From: Flavobacteriaceae bacterium
GTDB lineage: Bacteria > Bacteroidota > Bacteroidia > Flavobacteriales > Flavobacteriaceae
Assembly: GCA_027082925.1 (NCBI GenBank)
Contig: JALWTD010000021.1
Coordinates: 1-64,000, forward strand
Length of the DNA: 64,000 nt
Reading direction: 5' to 3'
How positions within the stretch are numbered: the first letter of the stretch is position 1; every line of letters starts with the position of its first letter. This document shows, in pieces, positions 8,859-16,268 of the stretch. The position numbers and the translations under genes are program-made. The notes below the pieces were generated by a model. That model had not been told where the DNA came from. It saw nothing but the letters and a program-made list of their open reading frames with translations, and ran no database searches.

Positions 8859-9068
8859 ATGAAAACTGTAAAATTTAAAACCAATATTAACTGTGGTGGC
8901 TGCATTAAATCTGTAACACCTTTTTTAAACAACCTAGACAATATTGACCTGTGGAAAGTAGATACAGACAATCCGGATAAAATATTGGAAGTAACACTCG
9001 ATGATACCAACGAACAGTCTGTGATAGAAGCTGTAAAAAAAGCAGGGTTTACTATAGAAAAAATATAG
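8859..9068 (+). CDS. Copper chaperone-like HMA protein (CopZ-like)
   Basis: This 69-aa protein is one heavy-metal-associated domain with the metal site N-C12-GG-C15, followed by the beta-alpha-beta pattern of the family up to VKKAGFTIEKI. It should carry Cu(I) in the cytoplasm and hand it to CopA, which ends 13 bp upstream. The usual MxCxxC is here INCGGC, with Ile-Asn in place of Met-Thr, which may alter affinity. A strong hairpin terminator follows. Confidence 0.85.
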   Translation: MKTVKFKTNINCGGCIKSVTPFLNNLDNIDLWKVDTDNPDKILEVTLDDTNEQSVIEAVKKAGFTIEKI

Positions 9069-9095
9069 GTAAGACTTTTTACAGTGTAAAAATAA

Positions 9096-9127
9096 AAAAA
9101 GCTGCTCTGTACAGAGCAGCTTTTTTG
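9096..9127. terminator. Bidirectional terminator between copZ-like gene and tRNA-Leu
   Basis: A 32-bp perfect palindrome has 16-base arms: an A-run, then GCTGCTCTGT, then the mirror image and a T-run. It lies 2 bp beyond the 3' end of the tRNA and 27 bp after the copper chaperone stop, so it can end both transcripts. Confidence 0.85.
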
Positions 9128-9128
9128 T

Positions 9129-9210
9129 GCGGGCGGAGAGACTCGAACTCTCACACCTTGCGGCACTAGATCCTAAGTCTAGCGTGTCTACCAATTCCAC
9201 CACGCCCGCA
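9129..9210 (-). tRNA. tRNA-Leu (anticodon UAG)
   Basis: The minus strand folds as a class II tRNA. The acceptor stem GCGGGCG pairs with CGCCCGC and the discriminator is A. The anticodon arm is CTAGA-CTTAGGA-TCTAG with anticodon TAG at loop positions 3-5. There is a variable arm (TGCCGCAAGGTG) and a T-arm GAGAGTTCGAGTCTCTC. The D-loop holds GGTAGAC. CCA is not encoded. It reads CUA and other CUN leucine codons. It is an isolated tRNA gene with its own promoter and terminator. Confidence 0.96.
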
Positions 9211-9224
9211 AATATTACGGGTGC

Positions 9225-9252
9225 AAATATACACAATACTTGCAAATTGCAA
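9225..9252 (-). promoter_or_regulatory. Promoter of tRNA-Leu
   Basis: Read on the minus strand, TTG (9252-9250), a 17-bp spacer and TATATTTG (9232-9225) match the flavobacterial TTG-N17-23-TAnnTTTG pattern exactly. The mature tRNA begins 15 bases downstream. Confidence 0.8.
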
Positions 9253-9297
9253 AGTGCATCGAACATATTTTTTTTATGCTTTAAAAAATATTTTACG

Positions 9298-9305
9298 TAT
9301 TTTTG
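9298..9305 (+). promoter_or_regulatory. -7 element of the dipeptidase gene
   Basis: TATTTTTG fits TAnnTTTG and lies 22 bp before the ATG. No TTG is seen at the right distance upstream, so only the -7 half is supported. Confidence 0.5.
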
Positions 9306-9327
9306 AATTAACCAAATAATTAAATTA

Positions 9328-10716
9328 ATGGAAAATATACAATCATATATAAATCAGCATAAAGACCGATTTATAAATGAGCTCTTTGAATTACTAAAAA
9401 TGCCTTCAATAAGTGCCGATTCTGCTTTTAGTCAAGACGTACTAAATACAGCCGATGCGGTTAAAATTGCACTTGAAAAAGCCGGATGTGACAATGTTGA
9501 AATATGTGATACTCCCGGATACCCAATTGTATACGGTGAAAAAATAATTAATCCGAACCTTCCTACCGTACTTGTTTATGGACATTACGATGTACAACCT
9601 GCCGATCCGGTAGAACTATGGGACTCACCTCCTTTTGACCCTGTTATTAAAAAGACAACCATTCATCCTGACGGAGCTATCTTTGCTCGTGGTGCTTGTG
9701 ATGATAAAGGTCAAATGTATATGCATATAAAAGCTTTAGAGTACATGACACAAACCAATAACCTTCCTTGTAATGTAAAATTTATGATAGAAGGAGAGGA
9801 AGAAATAGGATCGTCTAGCTTGGCATGGTTTGTAGAACGCAACCAGCAAAAATTGGCAAATGATGTAATTCTTATTTCTGATACCGGAATGATTTCCAAT
9901 TCTCAACCTTCTATTACTACAGGGTTGCGAGGCTTAAGTTATGTCGAAGTGGAAATTACAGGACCCAACAGAGATTTACATTCTGGATTATACGGAGGTG
10001 CGGTTGCCAACCCTATCAATATTCTAGCAAAAATGATTGCCTCGTTACACGATGAAAACAATCATATAACCATTCCTGGTTTTTACGATAAAGTTGAAGA
10101 ATTATCTGCCAAAGAAAGAGCTGAAATGGCAAAAGCTCCTTTTTCTTTAGAAGACTATAAAAAAGCATTAGATATAAACGATGTATATGGCGAAAAAGGG
10201 TATACAACCAACGAAAGAAATTCTATTAGACCAACTTTAGATGTAAATGGGATATGGGGTGGCTACACTGGAGAAGGTGCAAAAACCGTAATTGCCAGTA
10301 AGGCTTATGCTAAAATTTCGATGCGTTTGGTTCCTAACCAAGATTGGAAAGAAATTACAGAACTATTCAAAAATCATTTTGAAAAAATTGCTCCAAAAGC
10401 GGTTAAAGTTAAAGTGACACCGCATCATGGCGGACAAGGATATGTAACGCCTATAGACAATATTTGCTACCAAGCTGCCAGCAAAGCGTATGAACACACC
10501 TTTGGAAAAACACCTATTCCACAACGCTCCGGAGGAAGTATCCCTATCGTTGCCCTATTTGAAAAAGAACTCAAAAGTAAAACCATTTTAATGGGATTTG
10601 GATTGGATAGTGATGCCATTCACTCTCCAAACGAACATTTTGGTGTATTTAATTACCTAAAAGGTATTGAAACCATTCCGTTGTTTTTTCATTATTTTAC
10701 TGAAATGAGTAAATAA
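9328..10716 (+). CDS. M20-family dipeptidase (CNDP/DapE-like metallopeptidase)
   Basis: This 462-aa protein has the binuclear zinc-site motifs of M20 peptidases: VYGHYDVQP (H86, D88), then EGEEEIGS with the catalytic Glu pair. The dimerisation lid follows (NRDLHSGLYGGAVANP), and the C-terminal ligand region has SDAIHSPNEH. It should hydrolyse dipeptides in the cytoplasm. Length and motif order match the cytosolic non-specific dipeptidase branch rather than DapE. It stands alone, with a -7 element upstream and a hairpin downstream. Confidence 0.92.
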   Translation: MENIQSYINQHKDRFINELFELLKMPSISADSAFSQDVLNTADAVKIALEKAGCDNVEICDTPGYPIVYGEKIINPNLPTVLVYGHYDVQPADPVELWDSPPFDPVIKKTTIHPDGAIFARGACDDKGQMYMHIKALEYMTQTNNLPCNVKFMIEGEEEIGSSSLAWFVERNQQKLANDVILISDTGMISNSQPSITTGLRGLSYVEVEITGPNRDLHSGLYGGAVANPINILAKMIASLHDENNHITIPGFYDKVEELSAKERAEMAKAPFSLEDYKKALDINDVYGEKGYTTNERNSIRPTLDVNGIWGGYTGEGAKTVIASKAYAKISMRLVPNQDWKEITELFKNHFEKIAPKAVKVKVTPHHGGQGYVTPIDNICYQAASKAYEHTFGKTPIPQRSGGSIPIVALFEKELKSKTILMGFGLDSDAIHSPNEHFGVFNYLKGIETIPLFFHYFTEMSK

Positions 10717-10740
10717 TACTTTGAGTAAGATTAAAAAAGC

Positions 10741-10770
10741 AAGGTTGCTGAGCGTAGTCAAAGCAACCTT
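10741..10770. repeat. REP-like inverted repeat / possible terminator after the dipeptidase gene
   Basis: Nine-base arms AAGGTTGCT and AGCAACCTT enclose GAGCGTAGTCAA. From memory, hairpins with a TGAGCGNAGTC core recur between genes in many flavobacterial genomes. Only one copy is visible here. The T-run after it is weak (CTTTATTT), so termination is less certain than the hairpin. Confidence 0.6.
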
Positions 10771-10779
10771 CTTTATTTC

Positions 10780-11181
10780 TTATTGTATTTTTAAAAGCTC
10801 TTTTATTGACTTCATATAAATGATAAAATTAGTAAACGAGTCGAGTATTAGGTTGTGTTGTTGCGCAATAAATTCTTTTGTACATAGGTGTTTATTATCT
10901 GCTGCTTTCCGGACTATGGCTTGGGTCTGATTTTTTACATCTAACGGCCATTTTTTGCACTACTCAAAATAGTGTACAACATAAAAAGCATCTTCCATTT
11001 CTTTTTCATATTCCCCCATATAGCCTTAAAATTATTATCCTCGGCTTGTTAATGGCTTTAGTGATGAGTTTTGTAACACCCTGTAAGTAGCATACATATA
11101 GAGCTTTTTTTCCGTTTCAACTTTATCTTCGGTTTTGGGCGATTCTAATTTTTCTATGTATTGATGTTGCTGAAAAATTAT
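10780..11181 (-). pseudogene. Possible decayed gene, three frame-shifted segments
   Basis: Three consecutive minus-strand segments look protein-like but lie in different frames. They are about 11181-11035 (QQHQYIEKLESPKTEDKV), 11048-10941 (KAIWGNMKKKWKMLFMLYTI) and 10959-10780 (ending YMKSIKELLKIQ, stop at 10782-10780). Joined, they would give a basic protein of about 130 aa with no intact start. I do not recognise a family. The plus strand also has a 70-codon open frame here (10878-11090) without convincing coding character. Chance composition remains possible. Confidence 0.3.
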
Positions 11182-11378
11182 TCATCTCAAAAACAACCTT
11201 TAAAAATCATAAAACCGAACTATTTGAAATTACCCATACCAAAAACACACCCAACTTAATCCGGTTTGGAATTCAAAACGGATTGATTGTGGTGTAAAAT
11301 TAAATAATGGATATAATTAAGGCTAAAAATTGTTTTTGAATTTCAGCTAAAGTTAAAAAGGCTTTTCAGGTAAATTAT

Positions 11379-11957
11379 TTATAGCTTTTTAACATATTTA
11401 GTGATAATTACAATATGCTGTCCATCCACTTTCCCTTCAATATACTCAGCATTATCCGGGTCTAAAGAAATTCTTCTTACGGCTGTGCCCTGCTTTGCTA
11501 CCATACTAGAACCTTTTACTTTTAAATCTTTTATTAAAATGACCGAATCTCCCGCTTGTAAAACTACTCCATTTACATCTCTATGTATAATTTTTTCGCT
11601 TTCATCCAACCCTTCACCGGTAGCTTCTGCCCATTTTTGGATAGCATCATCTAAATACATCATATCTAGTAAATCTTGCGGCCAACCTTCATTTTTTATT
11701 CTATTCAACATTCTCCAAGCCATTACCTGAACTGCAGGCACTTCGCTCCACATACTATCGTTTAAACAGCGCCAATGATTTGCATCTATACTGTCTGGGT
11801 TTTCTATTTGGTTTAAACACGTTTCACAAACCAAAATACTATCATCAACTGTTCCTTTTGAAGTTGGTGGTACTTGATATACTTTTAAGTTTGTAGTAGA
11901 ACTACACAATTCACATTTAGAAGTGCTTCGTTCTTGTAATTTTTTTTCAATACTCAT
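11379..11957 (-). CDS. yjdM: PhnA/YjdM-family zinc-ribbon protein
   Basis: This 192-aa protein has an N-terminal zinc ribbon with two CxxC pairs (CELC near residue 16 and CETC near 44). The C-terminal PhnA domain has DVNGVVLQAGDSVILIKDLKVKG in the order typical of the family, ending in VIITKYVKKL. The name comes from the E. coli phosphonate region, but PhnA is not a phosphonate enzyme and its role is not settled. The middle of this copy (about residues 60-115) is longer than in the roughly 110-aa E. coli protein. No phosphonate genes are nearby. Confidence 0.85.
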   Translation of the reverse strand: MSIEKKLQERSTSKCELCSSTTNLKVYQVPPTSKGTVDDSILVCETCLNQIENPDSIDANHWRCLNDSMWSEVPAVQVMAWRMLNRIKNEGWPQDLLDMMYLDDAIQKWAEATGEGLDESEKIIHRDVNGVVLQAGDSVILIKDLKVKGSSMVAKQGTAVRRISLDPDNAEYIEGKVDGQHIVIITKYVKKL

Positions 11958-12024
11958 ACGTTGCTTATTTAGTTGTCAAATGTAATTTTAATCAAAATGA
12001 GATGCAAGTTTTATTTGTAAACTG

Positions 12025-14277
12025 CTATATCGCTATTTTTCCTGCCATTTGCTTCCCTTTAATTGTATTTAAAATCAGCAACTTAGATTCTTTTGTTTCA
12101 TTTTTTTTTCCGAAGTTTCTGTAAATAGTGTATTTAATAACAACCGGTTTTTTGCTATTTTTAATTTTACTTTCAATATTTACAAGCCATTCTCCTTTTT
12201 CTGCGTCAATTAGTAAAAATTCTTCGGTATTATAACCTTGCGTTTTTTCTTCACTCAAACGCGTGGCATTTTTACCTTTGGTATGCGACCACGTAAAAAA
12301 TTGCTTATTAGGGTTTACAAATTGCAAATCAAATTCGGCATCTCTCTTATTCCAATCAAAAACAATTCTGGCATCGTAGTTTAACGGTTTAAAGTAGTTT
12401 TCCGAAATTGATGAAACGTCTAACTCACCTTTATGCAGCAGTAATAAATGACGCATTTCACTATCTATATTTTTCATGATTCCAGAAAAATTAACATCGC
12501 TGTATTTATGGTCTTTAATGTTTTGGTATATTTTCAAGGCTTCTTTATACAATCCTATTTCTTGATAAATAAGTGCTAAATCTCGATACGACTGTGCTTC
12601 TTTAGGTGCTAAATCTTTTATTTTTTCATATACTTTTTTTGCTAGGAAAAAATTACCTTGCTCTTCTGCCTTATAAGCTACATATCGCAAGTTTTGAACA
12701 TCATTTTTAGCTATTTCTACCACGTTAAGCAAAATTTTTGCGGCTAAATCTTTATCTCCCCATTGCGAGATATAGGTAGATACATTTCCGAAATATTGAA
12801 AGTCGTTGGCATAATTTTCCCGTTGGTTTAAGTAATGGTGATATACCTCTGAAAGTGTTTTTTTAGCGCGTAACTCTTTAATGTACTTTGTATTAATGGT
12901 AGTAGAAACCAATTTTAAATCTTCTTTAAAAATATTATTTCGAAGCCGTGCTCTATCATAAGGTTTTCCGTTACTTGATGTTCCTGAAATAGCTGCTTGA
13001 GTTGTAATTAAAATAACACCGTTGCTACCTTCACTCCCCCATCTGTTTGTAGCTGCTAATCCTTTTAAAATTTGAATTTTAGCAATATTATTAGGGTCTA
13101 TAAAATTGGTTAGCTCTATTTTACCAACAGAGCTGGATCTTCTAACCGGAGTGCCATCAATAAGTATCAGCGGAAAAACATTTGACAAAATTGAATTTGC
13201 TCTTAGTACCATCTGACTTATATCGTCATTTTGCCCATACTTGGTAACACCTGATATGCGACCTCGTACCGACATAGAAACATCTGTAGCCGATTTATTT
13301 AATTTTTCGGCCCCTATTGTTTGTACTTCATAGCCTATTCGGTCTTTATTTGTTTCTCCATAGCCAACATCTTCGGTCTCTTTTTTACCTTCTCCTTTAA
13401 CAATCACCTCTTCTAGTTCGTTTTCACTACTAACCAACAATACATTTATTTGAGTTGAATTTTGAACAGGTATCTCTTTTGTTTTCTTTCCTAAAAAACT
13501 AAACACTAAAATATCTCCTCTTTTTGCTCTTAACCTAAATTGTCCTTTTTCATTAGTAACTACGCCTATATCTGTTCCTTTTATAGTAACTGTAGCTTCT
13601 GCCAAATAGCCTTCGGCTCCTGAAACGGTTCCTCTAATATTTAACGTGTTTTCAGCATCAAGTTTACGAGACGATAAACGAGGTTTTTGCGCTACTTTTT
13701 TAGCAGGCGCACCTACCAGGTCTTTTAGTTGAATATGAAGCAATGCCAAAGCTTCTTTTAGTGTTATTTTACTCAAATCAACAAATGCTCCTTTTAACTG
13801 TTTTGCTTGTTTTTTTAGCACACTTTTAGCCGCATTTTTATTACTGCTAACAATATAGGTTTCTGCCTTGTTTGAAAGAGAGAATGTGTCGAAAACAGAA
13901 ATACCATCTGTAAAAACGAGGTTTAAATCGGCTGGAATATTTTTAGGCAATGCATTGTAAAAAGCAACACCATCATAAGGCACAGAAATAAGTATTTCCT
14001 TTAAAGCTTCCCAATTACCATTTGAAACAGAGAACTTTTTATTAAAATCTATTGTATTGCTAAAAACTATTAGCTGTACTGTTGCTGTTGGTATATTATT
14101 AAAATAATTTGCTAAAAAATCTATCTCTTTAGAAAGATCTTTATCTTTCATAGAAAAAGAGGCATCCCAGTAAATTGTAATCGCTAAAGCTGTTATATTA
14201 TCGGTGTTTTTTGCTTGTGAATGTAATTTAATTACGGTTAAAAAACAGAGAACTAAAAAGAAGGTTTGCTTTATCAT
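12025..14277 (-). CDS. Multidomain periplasmic protein: vWA-like, CarboxypepD_reg-like, TonB Plug-like, TPR, C-terminal beta domain
   Basis: This 750-aa protein has a signal peptide (residues 1-20, ending HSQ). Residues 30-185 look like a von Willebrand A domain with the metal motif D38-A-S40-F-S42. Residues 210-285 match a carboxypeptidase-regulatory-like domain (IRGTVSGAEGYLAEATVTIK). Residues 300-430 match a TonB-dependent receptor Plug (VSMSVRGRISGV, LILIDGTPVRR, NIAKIQILKG, GVILITT). Residues 520-590 are helical TPR-like. Residues 600-745 are a beta-rich domain resembling DUF2135. There is no room for the 22-strand barrel that should follow a Plug. The domain calls are from motif recognition. 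The role is unknown, and a periplasmic scaffold or receptor-interaction role is inference. Confidence 0.75.
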   Translation of the reverse strand: MIKQTFFLVLCFLTVIKLHSQAKNTDNITALAITIYWDASFSMKDKDLSKEIDFLANYFNNIPTATVQLIVFSNTIDFNKKFSVSNGNWEALKEILISVPYDGVAFYNALPKNIPADLNLVFTDGISVFDTFSLSNKAETYIVSSNKNAAKSVLKKQAKQLKGAFVDLSKITLKEALALLHIQLKDLVGAPAKKVAQKPRLSSRKLDAENTLNIRGTVSGAEGYLAEATVTIKGTDIGVVTNEKGQFRLRAKRGDILVFSFLGKKTKEIPVQNSTQINVLLVSSENELEEVIVKGEGKKETEDVGYGETNKDRIGYEVQTIGAEKLNKSATDVSMSVRGRISGVTKYGQNDDISQMVLRANSILSNVFPLILIDGTPVRRSSSVGKIELTNFIDPNNIAKIQILKGLAATNRWGSEGSNGVILITTQAAISGTSSNGKPYDRARLRNNIFKEDLKLVSTTINTKYIKELRAKKTLSEVYHHYLNQRENYANDFQYFGNVSTYISQWGDKDLAAKILLNVVEIAKNDVQNLRYVAYKAEEQGNFFLAKKVYEKIKDLAPKEAQSYRDLALIYQEIGLYKEALKIYQNIKDHKYSDVNFSGIMKNIDSEMRHLLLLHKGELDVSSISENYFKPLNYDARIVFDWNKRDAEFDLQFVNPNKQFFTWSHTKGKNATRLSEEKTQGYNTEEFLLIDAEKGEWLVNIESKIKNSKKPVVIKYTIYRNFGKKNETKESKLLILNTIKGKQMAGKIAI

Positions 14278-14322
14278 AGGTTTTATTTTAACAAAGCAAC
14301 AATATACAATTTTTTAAGTAAA

Positions 14323-14364
14323 AAGCTCAAAGCACAGTACAAGATTGCACCGTGCTTTGAGCTT
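14323..14364 (-). terminator. Terminator of the hsp20 gene
   Basis: Thirteen-base arms AAGCTCAAAGCAC and GTGCTTTGAGCTT pair perfectly around a 16-nt loop. The minus strand reads into a T-run. It lies 38 bp after the hsp20 stop. Confidence 0.8.
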
Positions 14365-14401
14365 AAAGTAAACATCCCGAAATTTAGATTACACTAATAG
14401 T

Positions 14402-14830
14402 TTACTTAATTTCTATCGTTTTTGGTAATTGTTTTGCTTCTTCTTTTTTTGGAATTTCAATAGTTAAAATACCATCTTCATATTTTGCAACAATATCATC
14501 TGTACTTGCTGCATCTGGTAAAGCAAAACTTCTTTCAAAAGAACTATAACTAAACTCTCTTCTTGTGTAGTTTTCTTTTTCTTCTACATGCTTATCTTCA
14601 ACTTCAGAAGAAATGGTTAAAATATTTCTGTCTAAATTGATGTTAAAATCATCTTTTTTCAATCCTGCAGCAGACATTTCAATAGTGTAGCTTACAGGTG
14701 TTTCTTTTACATTCACAGCAGGGATTGTTGTTCCTGCTTGAGCAACAGAAGGAGTTTTAAAAAAGTCGTCTGTAAAAAAGTCGTTCCATACTGATGGAAA
14801 AATGCTTTCTTTTCTTTTTAGTAGTGTCAT
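14402..14830 (-). CDS. Small heat-shock protein, Hsp20/alpha-crystallin family
   Basis: This 142-aa protein has an alpha-crystallin domain from about residue 45 to 140 (VNVKETPVSYTIEMSAAGLKKDDF near its start) and the C-terminal anchoring motif LPKTIEIK, which docks on neighbouring subunits. It holds unfolding proteins in an ATP-independent way in the cytoplasm. It lies upstream of a terminator and next to cbpA-cbpM, suggesting a stress-response cluster. The regulatory site was not identified. Confidence 0.93.
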   Translation of the reverse strand: MTLLKRKESIFPSVWNDFFTDDFFKTPSVAQAGTTIPAVNVKETPVSYTIEMSAAGLKKDDFNINLDRNILTISSEVEDKHVEEKENYTRREFSYSSFERSFALPDAASTDDIVAKYEDGILTIEIPKKEEAKQLPKTIEIK

Positions 14831-14921
14831 CTTTATATATTTTTTAGGTTAAACAATCGCTTTTTACTTCTTATTTTACAAATTACATACCACTCAAAAA
14901 TAGCTGACAAAAAGACGCAAT

Positions 14922-14962
14922 AAACACAAAAACACCGACATAATGTCGGTGTTTTTGTGTTT
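14922..14962. terminator. Terminator of cbpA-cbpM, bidirectional form
   Basis: Nineteen-base perfect arms (AAACACAAAAACACCGACA and its complement) flank a 3-nt loop TAA. It lies 18 bp after the cbpM stop. Confidence 0.88.
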
Positions 14963-14979
14963 AGGAATATTTAAAACGG

Positions 14980-15276
14980 TTACAAATCTTCGTAAATAAG
15001 CAACCTGTTTTTTAACAATCTAATTTCGTTTTCTAACAGCTCTGTTCTTTGTAACAAATTGTTTATCACATCAATCCCTTCAAAATTAATATTCAAATCG
15101 TAATGCAAACGCATCATTTTTTCAACTTGATTGAGGTGCTTTTCATAAATACACTTATCATTATCGATATATTCAATTTCAATAATTCCAAACTCGTTTA
15201 ACGAGTTAATGAATGATACCGGAATATCGTAATGTTTGCATATTTGCTGTATTGATATTAAACTTTCTGAGCTCAT
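14980..15276 (-). CDS. cbpM: Chaperone modulator CbpM, MerR-like
   Basis: This 98-aa protein has an N-terminal MerR-type winged-helix segment (LISIQQICKHYDIPVSFINS, GIIEIEYID) and a C-terminal coiled coil (LLQRTELLENEIRLLKNRL). This matches CbpM, which binds the J-domain of CbpA and blocks its co-chaperone activity. The gene starts 2 bp after the cbpA stop, so the two are translationally linked. Confidence 0.88.
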   Translation of the reverse strand: MSSESLISIQQICKHYDIPVSFINSLNEFGIIEIEYIDNDKCIYEKHLNQVEKMMRLHYDLNINFEGIDVINNLLQRTELLENEIRLLKNRLLIYEDL

Positions 15277-15278
15277 GA

Positions 15279-16181
15279 TTATCGTAACTTTTGTAATTCT
15301 TTAAACAATGCCTTTTCTTTCGCAGTTAAATGTGTTGGTATTTTCACTTGATACGTTACGTATAAATCGCCATATGTGTTTGCCGACTTATACACCGGAA
15401 ACCCTTTTCCTTTTAACTTTATTTTAGTTCCGGTTTGAGTTTCTGGTTTGACTTTAATTTTAACTTTCCCATCAAGGGTATTTATGGTTATTTCTCCACC
15501 TAAAACTGCTGTATATAAATCCAAATCTACATTCAAATACAAGTTACTACCGTCTCTTTTAAATTTGGTGTGGTTTTTAATCACAAATTTAATATATAAG
15601 TCTCCATTTGGGCCTCCATGCAATCCTTTGCCTCCGTGACCCTTTATTTTAATAACTTGTCCGTTTTCTACACCCGCAGGAATGGTTAAACGAATGTTTT
15701 TTCCATTTACCGTTATGGTGTGTTTTTTAGTTTTATATACGTCTTCAAGATTTAAATGTAACTCGGCATTGTAATCTTGCCCTTTAAACTTCACCGTTCT
15801 TTTGCTTCTAAATCCTGAAGCTCCACCAAACATAGATTCAAAAAAATCAGAAAATTCAGCTCCGTCGTATTGTTCTGAATACCCGTTTGAAAAACCTCCT
15901 GAATAGTATTGCTTTTGATTTTGGCGTTGCTTCTTTGCTTTTTCAATTTCATCGGCATGTTTCCAGTGCTCTCCGTATTCATCGTATTTTTTACGATTTT
16001 CCGGATTACTCAACACTTCATTGGCTTCGTTAATTTGTTTAAATTTTAACTCGGCCTCTTTATTTTTACTATTTAAATCAGGATGGTATTTCCTTGCTAA
16101 TTTTCTATATGCCTTTTTAATTTCACTTTCGGTGGCGTTTTTATCAATTCCTAATACTTTGTAGTAATCTATAAATGCCAT
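15279..16181 (-). CDS. cbpA: DnaJ-like co-chaperone CbpA
   Basis: This 300-aa protein has an N-terminal J-domain with the HPD tripeptide (RKYHPDLN, near residue 33) that stimulates DnaK. A Gly/Phe-rich linker follows ([16 protein letters not shown]), then two C-terminal beta domains ([29 protein letters not shown]). The DnaJ zinc-finger repeats are absent, which separates CbpA from DnaJ. It heads a two-gene operon with its modulator cbpM, as in proteobacteria. Confidence 0.93.
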   Translation of the reverse strand: MAFIDYYKVLGIDKNATESEIKKAYRKLARKYHPDLNSKNKEAELKFKQINEANEVLSNPENRKKYDEYGEHWKHADEIEKAKKQRQNQKQYYSGGFSNGYSEQYDGAEFSDFFESMFGGASGFRSKRTVKFKGQDYNAELHLNLEDVYKTKKHTITVNGKNIRLTIPAGVENGQVIKIKGHGGKGLHGGPNGDLYIKFVIKNHTKFKRDGSNLYLNVDLDLYTAVLGGEITINTLDGKVKIKVKPETQTGTKIKLKGKGFPVYKSANTYGDLYVTYQVKIPTHLTAKEKALFKELQKLR

Positions 16182-16268
16182 ACGCTTTTTCTATTTATTA
16201 AATTAATAGTTGTTATACCAATAGCAATATGTATTCCATATAAAAGAAACTGACAATATAACAGCACG

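Larger units (their letters stand above)
10717..11378. other. 662-bp stretch without an intact gene
   Basis: It holds the REP-like hairpin at 10741-10770 and the possible minus-strand gene remnant at 10780-11181. A plus-strand remnant ends at 11297 and contains NHKTELFEITHTKNTPNL and IRFGIQNGLIVV before its stop. It looks like a site of gene decay between convergent neighbours. No mobile-element ends or target-site duplications were seen. Confidence 0.5.

Noticed and set aside
9129-9210. tRNA-linked integration site
   Set aside because: No integrase and no duplicated tRNA 3' end were seen nearby.
8934-9266. Minus-strand open frame across the copper chaperone, terminator and tRNA
   Set aside because: It runs through the tRNA-Leu gene and a terminator palindrome, so it cannot be a gene.
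10878-11090. 70-codon plus-strand open frame
   Set aside because: No family resemblance and no promoter. It overlaps minus-strand fragments that look more protein-like.
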